NCBI RefSeq assembly: GCF_000739635.1
Contig: NZ_BATQ01000155.1
Coordinates: forward strand, 1 to 64,000
DNA length: 64,000 nt
Reading direction: 5' to 3'
From: Verrucomicrobium sp. BvORR034
GTDB lineage: Bacteria > Verrucomicrobiota > Verrucomicrobiia > Verrucomicrobiales > Verrucomicrobiaceae
Below, piece after piece: positions 34,122 through 43,420 of this stretch. Below the pieces are notes generated by a model that had not been told where the DNA came from, ran no database searches, and was given only the letters and a program-made list of their open reading frames with translations. The stretch's first letter is position 1. Each line of letters begins with the position of its first letter. A program made the position numbers and the translations under genes.

Positions 34122-37100
34122 ATGCACCTCTCCACTCCCTCCGTCTTCCAGCGTCTATCCCTGTTTGCCACCGTCACCATCGCCTGCGCTTGGTGCGCGA
34201 CGATGATGGCAGCGTCAGGAGACCTCGACCCAAGCTTTGGCTCCGGTCTCACGATTGACCAAGCGCCGACCACCATGGCCATCCAGCCGGACGGGAAAGT
34301 CGTCCTGGCTGGGAAATCGTTTCTAGTCAGTGGTCGTGTTCGTCATGGCCTGTTTCGTTTGAACGCTGACGGCGCTCCGGATATCACCTTTCAACCTGAG
34401 ACCTTTCCGGGAGCCGAAGTCAGCTCTCTGGCGGTGCAGAGTGATGGCAAAATCTTGGCAGCGGGCATCCTCTCCACCTCTGCCAATGAAACGCCCCGCC
34501 CCACGGTCACCCGCTACTTACCCGACGGGAGACTCGATACCACTTTCCAAGCTCCCATCCTCCGCGGACTCTGGGACTCAGGAAACACACGTCACGTCTC
34601 GATCCTATTGTGTCCGGATAAGAAAATCCTCGTCAGTGAGGTGGAGCAATACACCTTTTTCAGCAGGGCCTATCTACGCAGGCTGAACGCCAACGGGGCT
34701 TTCGATACCAGCTTTGATCGGGATTACTTCTTTGATGGTGGATCGATCAAGTCACTCGCTCTTCAACCAAATGGCAAAATCATCGTCGCGGGCAGTTTCG
34801 AGTCCTTCTATGCCGGATCTACCTATGGAGCCGGCCCCAACATCAGCCGCCTTAACGCTGATGGATCTCTCGATACCACGTTCGCTCCAGCGCTGGAGAT
34901 CCATCCATACAACGAGATCCAGGACGTCCTGGTCCAACCCGATGGCAAATTGATTACCGTGGGAGTCATGAGGTATGAGAGCGAGACCTCTTACGTTCAG
35001 CTCACACGACTCCTCGCCGACGGGGCGCGAGACACCAGTTTCACAAGCCTTCCCGTTGTTGGTGCTCCGTACTATTTTTTGGAAGCTGCACTCCAGAGCG
35101 ACGGCAAATACGTTCTCGCTCTTCCTGGAATCTTGCCGACCGATGTGTCTTGGCCTGGGAATCTCTTGCGCTTCAACAGCGATGGCACGCGCGATAACAC
35201 CTTCGTCGGAAACACCGGTCAGAATGTCTCCGCCCTAGCGCTCCATCACGATGGGAAACTGGTCGTAGCGGGGGAGTTCCCAGAACGAGTGCAAAGACGG
35301 CTCAATGAAGCTGGCACGCGACAGCTCAGCATTCCGCTAGCTGGCAAAGTGCGCTGGACACGCACGGGCACCAGCAGTGCGCCATCCCGAGTGGCATTTG
35401 ATTTTCTTAATGCCCAAGGCTCGGTAACTTCCACCGTGTTTCCGTCCTACGGATCGAGCTACTGGGAGTGGTCCGGCACCATCCCCGCTGGCAATGGTGC
35501 GATCCAAGCGCGCGCAACATGGGCTGGTCATCATGATGTGCAGACCATCGCCTTGGGAACCCCCTCCCCAGAAATCGCGGTGAGTCAACAGGACAGCAAT
35601 GTTGCGGACAATGCCTCGACGGTAAGTTTCACAGACGGTGCTCCCGGTACCGCCACGACGCGAAGCTTCACCATCGCCAACACGGGGCCCGGCACGCTCA
35701 CAGGAATCAACACTTCCATCACCGGTTCACAGGCTGGCGCCTTTCAAGTCATAGCCCCGCCCGCCTCAGCACTGAGCTCTGGGGAGGCCACTACGTTCAT
35801 CGTGAGGCTCCAACGCACCAGCGTGGGGAACTACAGCGCCGCCCTGCACATTGCCAGCAATGACGCAGACGAATCATCCTTCGACATCTCCCTGACGGGT
35901 AGCGCCACCGCCAGCACTTGGAATCGCACTTTCACTGATCCGACAAGCGGTGCCGTTCAGTCCGAAGGATTCGACGCCACAGGAAATGCCTTGGGCACGA
36001 TCATTGTGGATCTGGATGCCAACGCCAACACCGAGCTGGTGCTGGTAAACAACACTTCCAACAGTCCCGCGGTGGGACAGTTTACAGGGTTGCCCGATCG
36101 CAGCATTGTGGATGCGGCCTACAGCGCCACCCACGGCTCGAGTCCGGTGAAACTGCAAATCCGGTACGACGGCGGTACTGGCAACGACATCGTGTTGGTG
36201 CTCCTCAATCCGGGCCAACTGGACCGCGACTTTGTGGCCCCTCCTGACATCACGGTGCATGCCATGGCGGAACAGCCGGATGGCAAGATCCTCATTGGGG
36301 GTGAAAACGATGTGAGCTCGTCCCGTCGACTTCTCCGCATGGATGCTGCTGGCAATGTGGACTCGACCTTTGATATAGGCACCGGCCCCAATGTGAACGG
36401 CGTGTACTGCGTGGCAGTGCTTGATGATGGCAAGATTCTCGTGGGAGGTGCCTTCGATTCGTTCAATGGAACCAGTAGATCCAAACTGGTGCGCCTCCTG
36501 CCAAATGGAGCAGTTGACCTCACCTTCCATGCACCCACCATCACGAAACCTGTGAATGTTCTGCGAGCACTCGCGGATGGCAAGATTCTCGTGGGAGGTG
36601 CCAATGACCTTGGAGTTCGTCGTCTCCTGCCTAACGGTGGAGACGACACGACATTCCTCTTCAATCGTGAGGGCCGCCCCGTGACATTCACTGGAGAAAT
36701 CAACACCATCGGCATCGCGCCAGACAACTCTTTGGTGGTGGCGGGAAGAATGTACTACGCCTATCCTACCGGCACGCCTACCCTCGTCATGGCCCGTCCT
36801 CACGCTTTCCGGTTTACCGAAAATGGGCAACTCATCGGTATGATCCCCCTGACAGCCGATGGGAAGTTCCTGGTAGGCGGCCTTGGGATGCGACCCAATG
36901 GCAAAATGATTGCGGGAGGAGGAGGCGAAAGAAGCCTAATGCTTTGGTCAGCAGATGGAGCCTTGGCTGAACGCACGCACAGCGGATCGGCTGGAATGAT
37001 TCCGGCAGCTCTGCAAGCCGATGGCAAAGTCCTGTCTGCGCGCAACGGCCCCGCCCCCTACAATTGGTCGGGACCCGAAACCTACCCGACGCCCAGCGGC

Positions 37101-38300
37101 TCAAGAGTGCGGCGATTGCTGGTCAATGGTGACGAAGACGCATCCTTTGATCAGGGCACCGGCACCGGGTCCCAATGGGTCGAGCATCTCTGCCTGCTAT
37201 CCTCCGGCAATGCACTCGCCGCCGGCCCCTTCATCAACTACGACGGGCATCCCACTCAGCGAATGGCCTTGTTTGTCACCAACACCCCAACCAACCATCT
37301 GCACCGCACCAGCCAGAGCTCCATTCGCTGGAAGCGGGGCGGCGGGGCACCGGAGGCAGATTCGGTCACGTTTGATGTCTCAGACGCCTCGGGCCAGACG
37401 TGGACACGACTGGGCCAGGGCAGTCGGGCGGCCAATGGAGAATGGGAAATAACTGGAGCTACCATGCCGGTCGCCGGCTTGATCCGCGCCCGCGCGCGGG
37501 TGGTGGGCGGGCGCTACAACGGCAGCAGCGGCCTTGTGGAGCATGTACAGGCCTATGATTCCAGCGCGCCAGAACTGGCCGTGGAAGCGCCAAATGGGAC
37601 AGACCTTCAGGCGGAGAGCGCCTTCTACAACTTTGGTATGGCCGCGCAGAACACACCGGTGACCCGGTCATTCACCCTGCGCAACACCATTGGTGGCACG
37701 CTGAATGTGAGCGCTGCTACCACAGGCGGGCAGCAGGGCGATTTTGTGATCACGACCTCTCCCGCCACGACCTTGACGGGCGTGCAATCCACCGTGGTAA
37801 CCGTCAGGTTTATCCCGGTCACTCTGGGCACACGCACGACCACCCTGCAGATCACCAGCAATGACCCGGATGAGAGCCCATTCCTCGTGGAACTGTCCGG
37901 CACGGGCGTGACGGCTCAGCAGGGCTGGCGGCATCAGCACTTCAACACGACCAACAACACCGATGACGCTGCCGATCTGGCCGACTTCGACAAGGACGGT
38001 CTTCTCAATCTGATGGAGTTCGCCTTCGATCTGGATCCAAAATCTGGGAACACGACCAACGGAGCGGCCAAACTCCCGGAGCCGGTAGTGGAAGGTGAGC
38101 ATCTGGTGATCCGCTTCACGCCGCCTGCGGCAGGTGTCGCCGCAGGGTTGACTTATGGAGCCCAGGCGAGCGCGACGCTGGAGGCGAATTCGTGGACCCC
38201 AGTGTCAAATACGGGGACGGGTGGCGTGCATGAGTACAAGATCCCGCTGGCTGGAGAGCTGCGATTCATGAAAGTGACGGTGAACGGTGGCGGGAACTGA
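34122..38300 (+). CDS. Giant secreted delta-60 repeat protein
   Basis: 1392 residues. After a signal peptide (about 1-31, ending MMAAS) come two blocks of delta-60 repeats (~32-400 and ~700-1010), each unit with a phrase such as QPDGKVVLAG or LADGKILVGG and a partner RLNADGSLDTTF. Between and after them lie Ig-like choice-of-anchor (HYDIN-type) domains (~475-610 with FTIANTGPGTL; ~1150-1245 with FTLRNTIGGTL). The C-terminal ~140 residues include an acidic DFDKDGLLNLMEFAFDLDP loop like an EF-hand or dockerin, typical of large surface proteins in this phylum. Adhesion or surface display is inferred. The gene is bracketed by ~235-bp direct repeats. Confidence 0.85.
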   Translation: MHLSTPSVFQRLSLFATVTIACAWCATMMAASGDLDPSFGSGLTIDQAPTTMAIQPDGKVVLAGKSFLVSGRVRHGLFRLNADGAPDITFQPETFPGAEVSSLAVQSDGKILAAGILSTSANETPRPTVTRYLPDGRLDTTFQAPILRGLWDSGNTRHVSILLCPDKKILVSEVEQYTFFSRAYLRRLNANGAFDTSFDRDYFFDGGSIKSLALQPNGKIIVAGSFESFYAGSTYGAGPNISRLNADGSLDTTFAPALEIHPYNEIQDVLVQPDGKLITVGVMRYESETSYVQLTRLLADGARDTSFTSLPVVGAPYYFLEAALQSDGKYVLALPGILPTDVSWPGNLLRFNSDGTRDNTFVGNTGQNVSALALHHDGKLVVAGEFPERVQRRLNEAGTRQLSIPLAGKVRWTRTGTSSAPSRVAFDFLNAQGSVTSTVFPSYGSSYWEWSGTIPAGNGAIQARATWAGHHDVQTIALGTPSPEIAVSQQDSNVADNASTVSFTDGAPGTATTRSFTIANTGPGTLTGINTSITGSQAGAFQVIAPPASALSSGEATTFIVRLQRTSVGNYSAALHIASNDADESSFDISLTGSATASTWNRTFTDPTSGAVQSEGFDATGNALGTIIVDLDANANTELVLVNNTSNSPAVGQFTGLPDRSIVDAAYSATHGSSPVKLQIRYDGGTGNDIVLVLLNPGQLDRDFVAPPDITVHAMAEQPDGKILIGGENDVSSSRRLLRMDAAGNVDSTFDIGTGPNVNGVYCVAVLDDGKILVGGAFDSFNGTSRSKLVRLLPNGAVDLTFHAPTITKPVNVLRALADGKILVGGANDLGVRRLLPNGGDDTTFLFNREGRPVTFTGEINTIGIAPDNSLVVAGRMYYAYPTGTPTLVMARPHAFRFTENGQLIGMIPLTADGKFLVGGLGMRPNGKMIAGGGGERSLMLWSADGALAERTHSGSAGMIPAALQADGKVLSARNGPAPYNWSGPETYPTPSGSRVRRLLVNGDEDASFDQGTGTGSQWVEHLCLLSSGNALAAGPFINYDGHPTQRMALFVTNTPTNHLHRTSQSSIRWKRGGGAPEADSVTFDVSDASGQTWTRLGQGSRAANGEWEITGATMPVAGLIRARARVVGGRYNGSSGLVEHVQAYDSSAPELAVEAPNGTDLQAESAFYNFGMAAQNTPVTRSFTLRNTIGGTLNVSAATTGGQQGDFVITTSPATTLTGVQSTVVTVRFIPVTLGTRTTTLQITSNDPDESPFLVELSGTGVTAQQGWRHQHFNTTNNTDDAADLADFDKDGLLNLMEFAFDLDPKSGNTTNGAAKLPEPVVEGEHLVIRFTPPAAGVAAGLTYGAQASATLEANSWTPVSNTGTGGVHEYKIPLAGELRFMKVTVNGGGN

Positions 38301-38609
38301 TGAGCGAGCAGCCCCAAGGAGCGGCGGTTTGTGCTTGCACAACCGCCGGGGGTGAACAGGGAGCCAACGTGTCATTCCTTCGCTCCCGTCTCCTGAAGTT
38401 CCCGGTAAGATGCCGGGAACAGCACGCAGGATGCGTGCGCTCCCCAATACGGAGGATTTCGGGGCTGCTGGTTGAGGGAGGAAATCAATCGGCCATTGAA
38501 CTGAACCGGCGGGACGCCGGTGGCACGCACAGGCTGGAAGCCCGTGTCACCCCTGCCTCAGGTCTGATGTCTGGCGTCTGGCAGTCTGGTGTCTCAGCGC
38601 GTAGCGCGT
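38301..38609. other. Interval after the delta-60 gene, mainly one long repeat
   Basis: It holds the right composite repeat (38314-38550), then a GTCTGGCGTCTGGCAGTCTG-type repeat to about 38600. It separates the delta-60 gene from the convergent serine deaminase gene. No terminator with a T-run was seen. Confidence 0.7.
38314..38550. repeat. Composite ~237-bp direct repeat, right copy
   Basis: Same parts as 33795-34027: hairpin GGCGGTTTGTGCTTGCACAACCGCC (38323-38347), GCCGGGAACAGCACGCAGGA (38412-38431), GAACCGGCGGGACGCCGGTG (38503-38522) and GGCTGGAAGCCCGTGTCAC. It starts 13 bp after the delta-60 stop. Confidence 0.85.
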
Positions 38610-39989
<1,380 letters not shown>

Positions 39990-40109
39990 GGAAAGTGGTC
40001 GGTTCCAAAGTCTATGACCGCATCCGGCGAAGTGATTGTGAAAAAATACCACTTTGCCCGGGGAAATCAGACAAGATCAACGGCCGCACCTCTCCTAGAA
40101 TGGTGAACG

Positions 40110-41018
40110 ATGAGTACCTCCCACCCTTGGACCGGCGTCTTTCCGGCCATCACCACACAGATGCACCGCGATGGGTCCCTCGACCTGGATGCCACCGCCA
40201 CCCATGCGGAGGTGCTGATTCAGAGTGGCATCCGCGGCCTGATCTTTCTGGGCTCCCTGGGGGAAAACCAGATGCTCACCTCTGCGGAGAAGCGGTTGGT
40301 GATGAAGGAGATGGTGGGGGCGGTGAAGGGCCGCATCCCCGTGGTGAGCGGGGTGGCGGAAACCAGCACGGCGGACGCCACCGCCTTTGCCCGCGACTGT
40401 GAAGCCGCCGGGGTAGATGGCTTCATGCTCATGCCGGCCATGTGCTACAAGACGCCAGATCCTGAGGAGACGCTGACCCACTTCCGGACCGTGGCCGCAG
40501 CGACCGGGCTGCCCATCATGATCTACAACAACCCGATCAGCTACGGGAACGACATCACGCCGGAGATGTTCGCCACACTGGCGGACACGAAGAACTTCGT
40601 GGCGCTGAAGGAGAGCTCCGGCAACACCCGCCGCATCACGGACCTGCGCAACACTGTGGGGGACCGCTATGCCATCTTCACCGGGGTGGATGATCTGGCG
40701 CTGGAATCCGCTGTGCTCGGCATCGATGGCTGGGTGGCCGGGACCGGGATCGCCTTCCCGAAAGAAAACCAGCGGCTCTGGGAGCTGATGCAGGCTGGGA
40801 AGTGGCAGGAGGCCGTGGCCATCTACCGCTGGTTCACCCCGCTGCTGCACCTGGATGTGCACATCAAGTTCGTGCAATACATCAAGCTCTGTGTGCAGGA
40901 ATGCGGCCTGGGCAAGGAGTGGACCCGCGCCCCGCGCCTGCCCCTGACCGGTGCCGAACGTGAAGCGGTGCTCAAGGTCATCCACGATGGCATTGCCAGC
41001 CGACCTTCGGCCGGATAA
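40110..41018 (+). CDS. DapA-family lyase, probable hydroxyproline-pathway deaminase
   Basis: 302 residues with a DHDPS-like TIM barrel. Tyr139 (IYNNPISYG) and the Schiff-base Lys167 (VALKESSGN) are present; FLGSLGENQMLTSAEK is the substrate loop. The family includes dihydrodipicolinate synthase and 1-pyrroline-4-hydroxy-2-carboxylate deaminase. With a 4-hydroxyproline epimerase gene and a D-amino acid dehydrogenase downstream, the deaminase of the hydroxyproline pathway is the likely role; dapA is less likely. The aminopeptidase gene starts 39 bp downstream on the same strand. Confidence 0.75.
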   Translation: MSTSHPWTGVFPAITTQMHRDGSLDLDATATHAEVLIQSGIRGLIFLGSLGENQMLTSAEKRLVMKEMVGAVKGRIPVVSGVAETSTADATAFARDCEAAGVDGFMLMPAMCYKTPDPEETLTHFRTVAAATGLPIMIYNNPISYGNDITPEMFATLADTKNFVALKESSGNTRRITDLRNTVGDRYAIFTGVDDLALESAVLGIDGWVAGTGIAFPKENQRLWELMQAGKWQEAVAIYRWFTPLLHLDVHIKFVQYIKLCVQECGLGKEWTRAPRLPLTGAEREAVLKVIHDGIASRPSAG

Positions 41019-41057
41019 CCCTGCTGAATCACAAGTCATAAATTCAGGATTGAAGCC

Positions 41058-42371
41058 ATGCGACACGCTCCCATTGATTCCAGGCTTTTTGTCGATCACC
41101 GGGCGCGGCTTGCCGCGCTGATGCAGCCCAACTGCCTGGCGGTGGTGAACAACAACGATGTGCTGCCCACGAATGCGGACGGCTCACTGGTGCTGCACCC
41201 GGGCGCGGACCTGTTCTATCTCACGGGGGTGGAGCAGGAGGAATCCATCCTGGTGTTGTTTCCCAGTGCCCATGAGGAGAAGAATCGTGAGATCCTCTTC
41301 CTGAGGGAGCCCACCGAGCATGTGCAGATCTGGGAAGGAGCCAAGCTGGGCAAGGAGGAGGCCACCCGGATCAGCGGCATCGCCAGGGTGGAATGGCTGG
41401 GGGCCTTTCCCGGCATCTTCCACGCCCTCATGTGCGAGGCAGAGGGTGTTTATCTGAATGCCAACGAACATCCGCGCGCCCAGGTGGTGGTGGAGACACG
41501 GGAGGCCCGGTTTGTGAAAGAGACGCGGGAGAGCTACCCGCTGCACACCTGCCACCGGCTGGCGCGGCTGCTGCACCAGTTGCGCACGGTCAAGTCAGCA
41601 GACGAGGTCACGCTCATCCGGAAGGCCTGCACGATCACGCGCGACGGGTTCGACCGCGTGGCCCGCTTTGTCCGCCCCGGCGTGACGGAGAACCAGGTGG
41701 AGGCGGAGTTCGCCCACGAATTCATCTCGCAAGGGGCGAAGTTCGCCTACAGCCCGATCATCGCCTGCGGGGCGAATGCGCTGGGGCTGCACTACATCCA
41801 GAACAGCGACACCTGCCAGGAGGGCGAGCTGCTTCTGCTGGATGTTGGCTCCTCGTACTGCAACTACAACTCCGACATGACGCGCACGATCCCTGTGAGC
41901 GGTCGCTTCACCCCGCGCCAGCGGCAGGTGTATGACGCCGTGTTCCGCGCCTACACCGCCTGCGCGGCCGCCTTGAAGCCGGGGCTGCTGGCCAAGGACT
42001 GGCGGACCTTTGCCCAGGAAGCCGTGCAGAAGGAACTGGTGGACCTGAAGCTCATCACCATGAAACAGGTGCGTGCGCAGGGTCCGGAGAAGAAGGCTCT
42101 AGGGAAATACTTCATGCACGGCGTGGGGCACCCCATCGGCCTGGATGTGCATGACGCGCAGCCCGTGGATGCGCCCCTGCAACCCGGCTGGGTCATGACC
42201 TGTGAGCCGGCGATCTACATCAAAGAGGAAGGGCTCGCCGTGCGGTTGGAGGACACGCTGCTCATCACCGACGACGGCGCCCAGAGCCTGATGCATGACA
42301 TCCCGATGGAGGCCGAGGCGATCGAGGAGCTCATGAACCGGAATGCCAAGGGAGGGAAGCGCCCTCGATGA
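41058..42371 (+). CDS. pepP: Xaa-Pro aminopeptidase (aminopeptidase P, M24)
   Basis: Removes N-terminal residues preceding proline in the cytoplasm. 437 residues: an N-terminal aminopeptidase P domain (1-165) and a creatinase-like catalytic domain with the dinuclear metal ligands in LLLDVGSSYCNYNSDMTRTIP (two Asp), HGVGHPIGLDVHD, CEPAIYI and VRLEDTLLI. It overlaps the next gene, the hydroxyproline epimerase, by 4 bp, so translation is coupled. AGGA lies about 8 bp before the start, one of the few ribosome sites. It probably acts on imported proline or hydroxyproline peptides. Confidence 0.93.
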   Translation: MRHAPIDSRLFVDHRARLAALMQPNCLAVVNNNDVLPTNADGSLVLHPGADLFYLTGVEQEESILVLFPSAHEEKNREILFLREPTEHVQIWEGAKLGKEEATRISGIARVEWLGAFPGIFHALMCEAEGVYLNANEHPRAQVVVETREARFVKETRESYPLHTCHRLARLLHQLRTVKSADEVTLIRKACTITRDGFDRVARFVRPGVTENQVEAEFAHEFISQGAKFAYSPIIACGANALGLHYIQNSDTCQEGELLLLDVGSSYCNYNSDMTRTIPVSGRFTPRQRQVYDAVFRAYTACAAALKPGLLAKDWRTFAQEAVQKELVDLKLITMKQVRAQGPEKKALGKYFMHGVGHPIGLDVHDAQPVDAPLQPGWVMTCEPAIYIKEEGLAVRLEDTLLITDDGAQSLMHDIPMEAEAIEELMNRNAKGGKRPR

Positions 42372-43306
42372 ATGCACCGCTTCAACGCGTGCAGGTCATC
42401 GACTCCCACACGGGAGGCGAGCCCACCCGTACCGTCATCAGCGGCGGTCCAGACCTGGGCGGCGGCACTGTGGCGGAACAGCTTGTGGTGTTTCGCGAGA
42501 CGCAGGATGCCTTCCGTCGCGCGGTGGTGAATGAACCCCGCGGCAACGATGTGATCGTGGGCGCGCTGCTGGTGCCCCCCAGCGATCCCACGTGCACGGC
42601 CGGGATGATCTTTTTCAACAACGTGGGCTATCTGGGCATGTGCGGCCACGGCACCCTGGGGGTGATCATCACGCTCGGCCATCTGGGTCGCATCCAGCCC
42701 GGACCACTCAGCCTCGAGACCCCAGCCGGGATGGTGCAGGCACACTGGGAGGGCGGCCACCGGGCCAGTCTCACGAATGTGCCAGCGTATCTGAAGGCGC
42801 AAGATGTGACGGTGGAAGTACCCGGCCTCGGTGAGGTGACGGGGGATGTGGCCTGGGGCGGGAACTGGTTTTTCCTCGTCACCCGGCATGGGGAGGAACT
42901 TTCCCGCGCCAACATCCCGCGCCTGCTGGAAGTTTCAGGAAACATCCGTCAGGCGGTGAATGCGCAGGGTCACCCCGAAGTGGATCACGTGGAGCTCTTC
43001 GGCCCGCCGCAGTCGGGCGGCAACTCACGGAACTTCGTGCTCTGTCCCGGCGGAGCGTATGACCGCTCCCCTTGCGGCACGGGCACCAGTGCGAAGCTGG
43101 CCAGCCTGGCCACACGGGGGCTGCTGGAGCCCGGGACACCCTGGGTTCAGGAAAGCATCATCGGCAGCACCTTCACCGCCTCCTACACCTGGCTGGACCG
43201 CGAGGCGGGCACCCTCCTGCCGCGTCTTAGCGGCACCGCGCATGTGTGTGCTGAGGCCACGCTTTTACTCGACACCGCCGACCCCTTCTGCTGGGGTATC
43301 ATTTGA
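42368..43306 (+). CDS. 4-hydroxyproline 2-epimerase (proline racemase family)
   Basis: 312 residues. The two catalytic Cys are present: C92 in MCGHGTLG and C236 in YDRSPCGTGTSAK, the positions expected for hydroxyproline epimerase (Cys/Cys rather than the Thr of the dehydratase branch). It converts trans-4-hydroxy-L-proline to the cis-D form. It overlaps the aminopeptidase P stop by 4 bp and is 114 bp before the DPP-IV gene. Proline racemase is the alternative; the neighbouring DapA-type lyase and D-amino acid dehydrogenase favour hydroxyproline. Confidence 0.87.
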   Translation: MNAPLQRVQVIDSHTGGEPTRTVISGGPDLGGGTVAEQLVVFRETQDAFRRAVVNEPRGNDVIVGALLVPPSDPTCTAGMIFFNNVGYLGMCGHGTLGVIITLGHLGRIQPGPLSLETPAGMVQAHWEGGHRASLTNVPAYLKAQDVTVEVPGLGEVTGDVAWGGNWFFLVTRHGEELSRANIPRLLEVSGNIRQAVNAQGHPEVDHVELFGPPQSGGNSRNFVLCPGGAYDRSPCGTGTSAKLASLATRGLLEPGTPWVQESIIGSTFTASYTWLDREAGTLLPRLSGTAHVCAEATLLLDTADPFCWGII

Positions 43307-43376
43307 GGGGAGGGGTTAAGAGTTATGAGTTATGAGCCAAACGCAGGCTGAAGCCTGTACTCCGTACAACTTCGTT

Positions 43377-43412
43377 CCCAACGCCTTGCCTACTGACGCA
43401 CCGACGTACTGA
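43377..43412 (-). repeat. CCCAACGCCTTG heptamer-word repeat (inverted copy)
   Basis: The reverse complement reads as CAGTACGTCGGTGCGTCAGT followed by AGGCAAGGCGTTGGG. With CGCAGGCTGAAGCCTG and GTACTCCGTAC (43342-43369) it is an inverted version of 22846-22905. It ends 8 bp before the DPP-IV start codon. Confidence 0.75.
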
Positions 43413-43420
43413 TCTCTCCG

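Noticed and set aside
40110-41018. dapA (lysine synthesis)
   Set aside because: Context with a hydroxyproline epimerase and D-amino acid dehydrogenase better supports the hydroxyproline-pathway deaminase; no lysine or peptidoglycan genes are adjacent.
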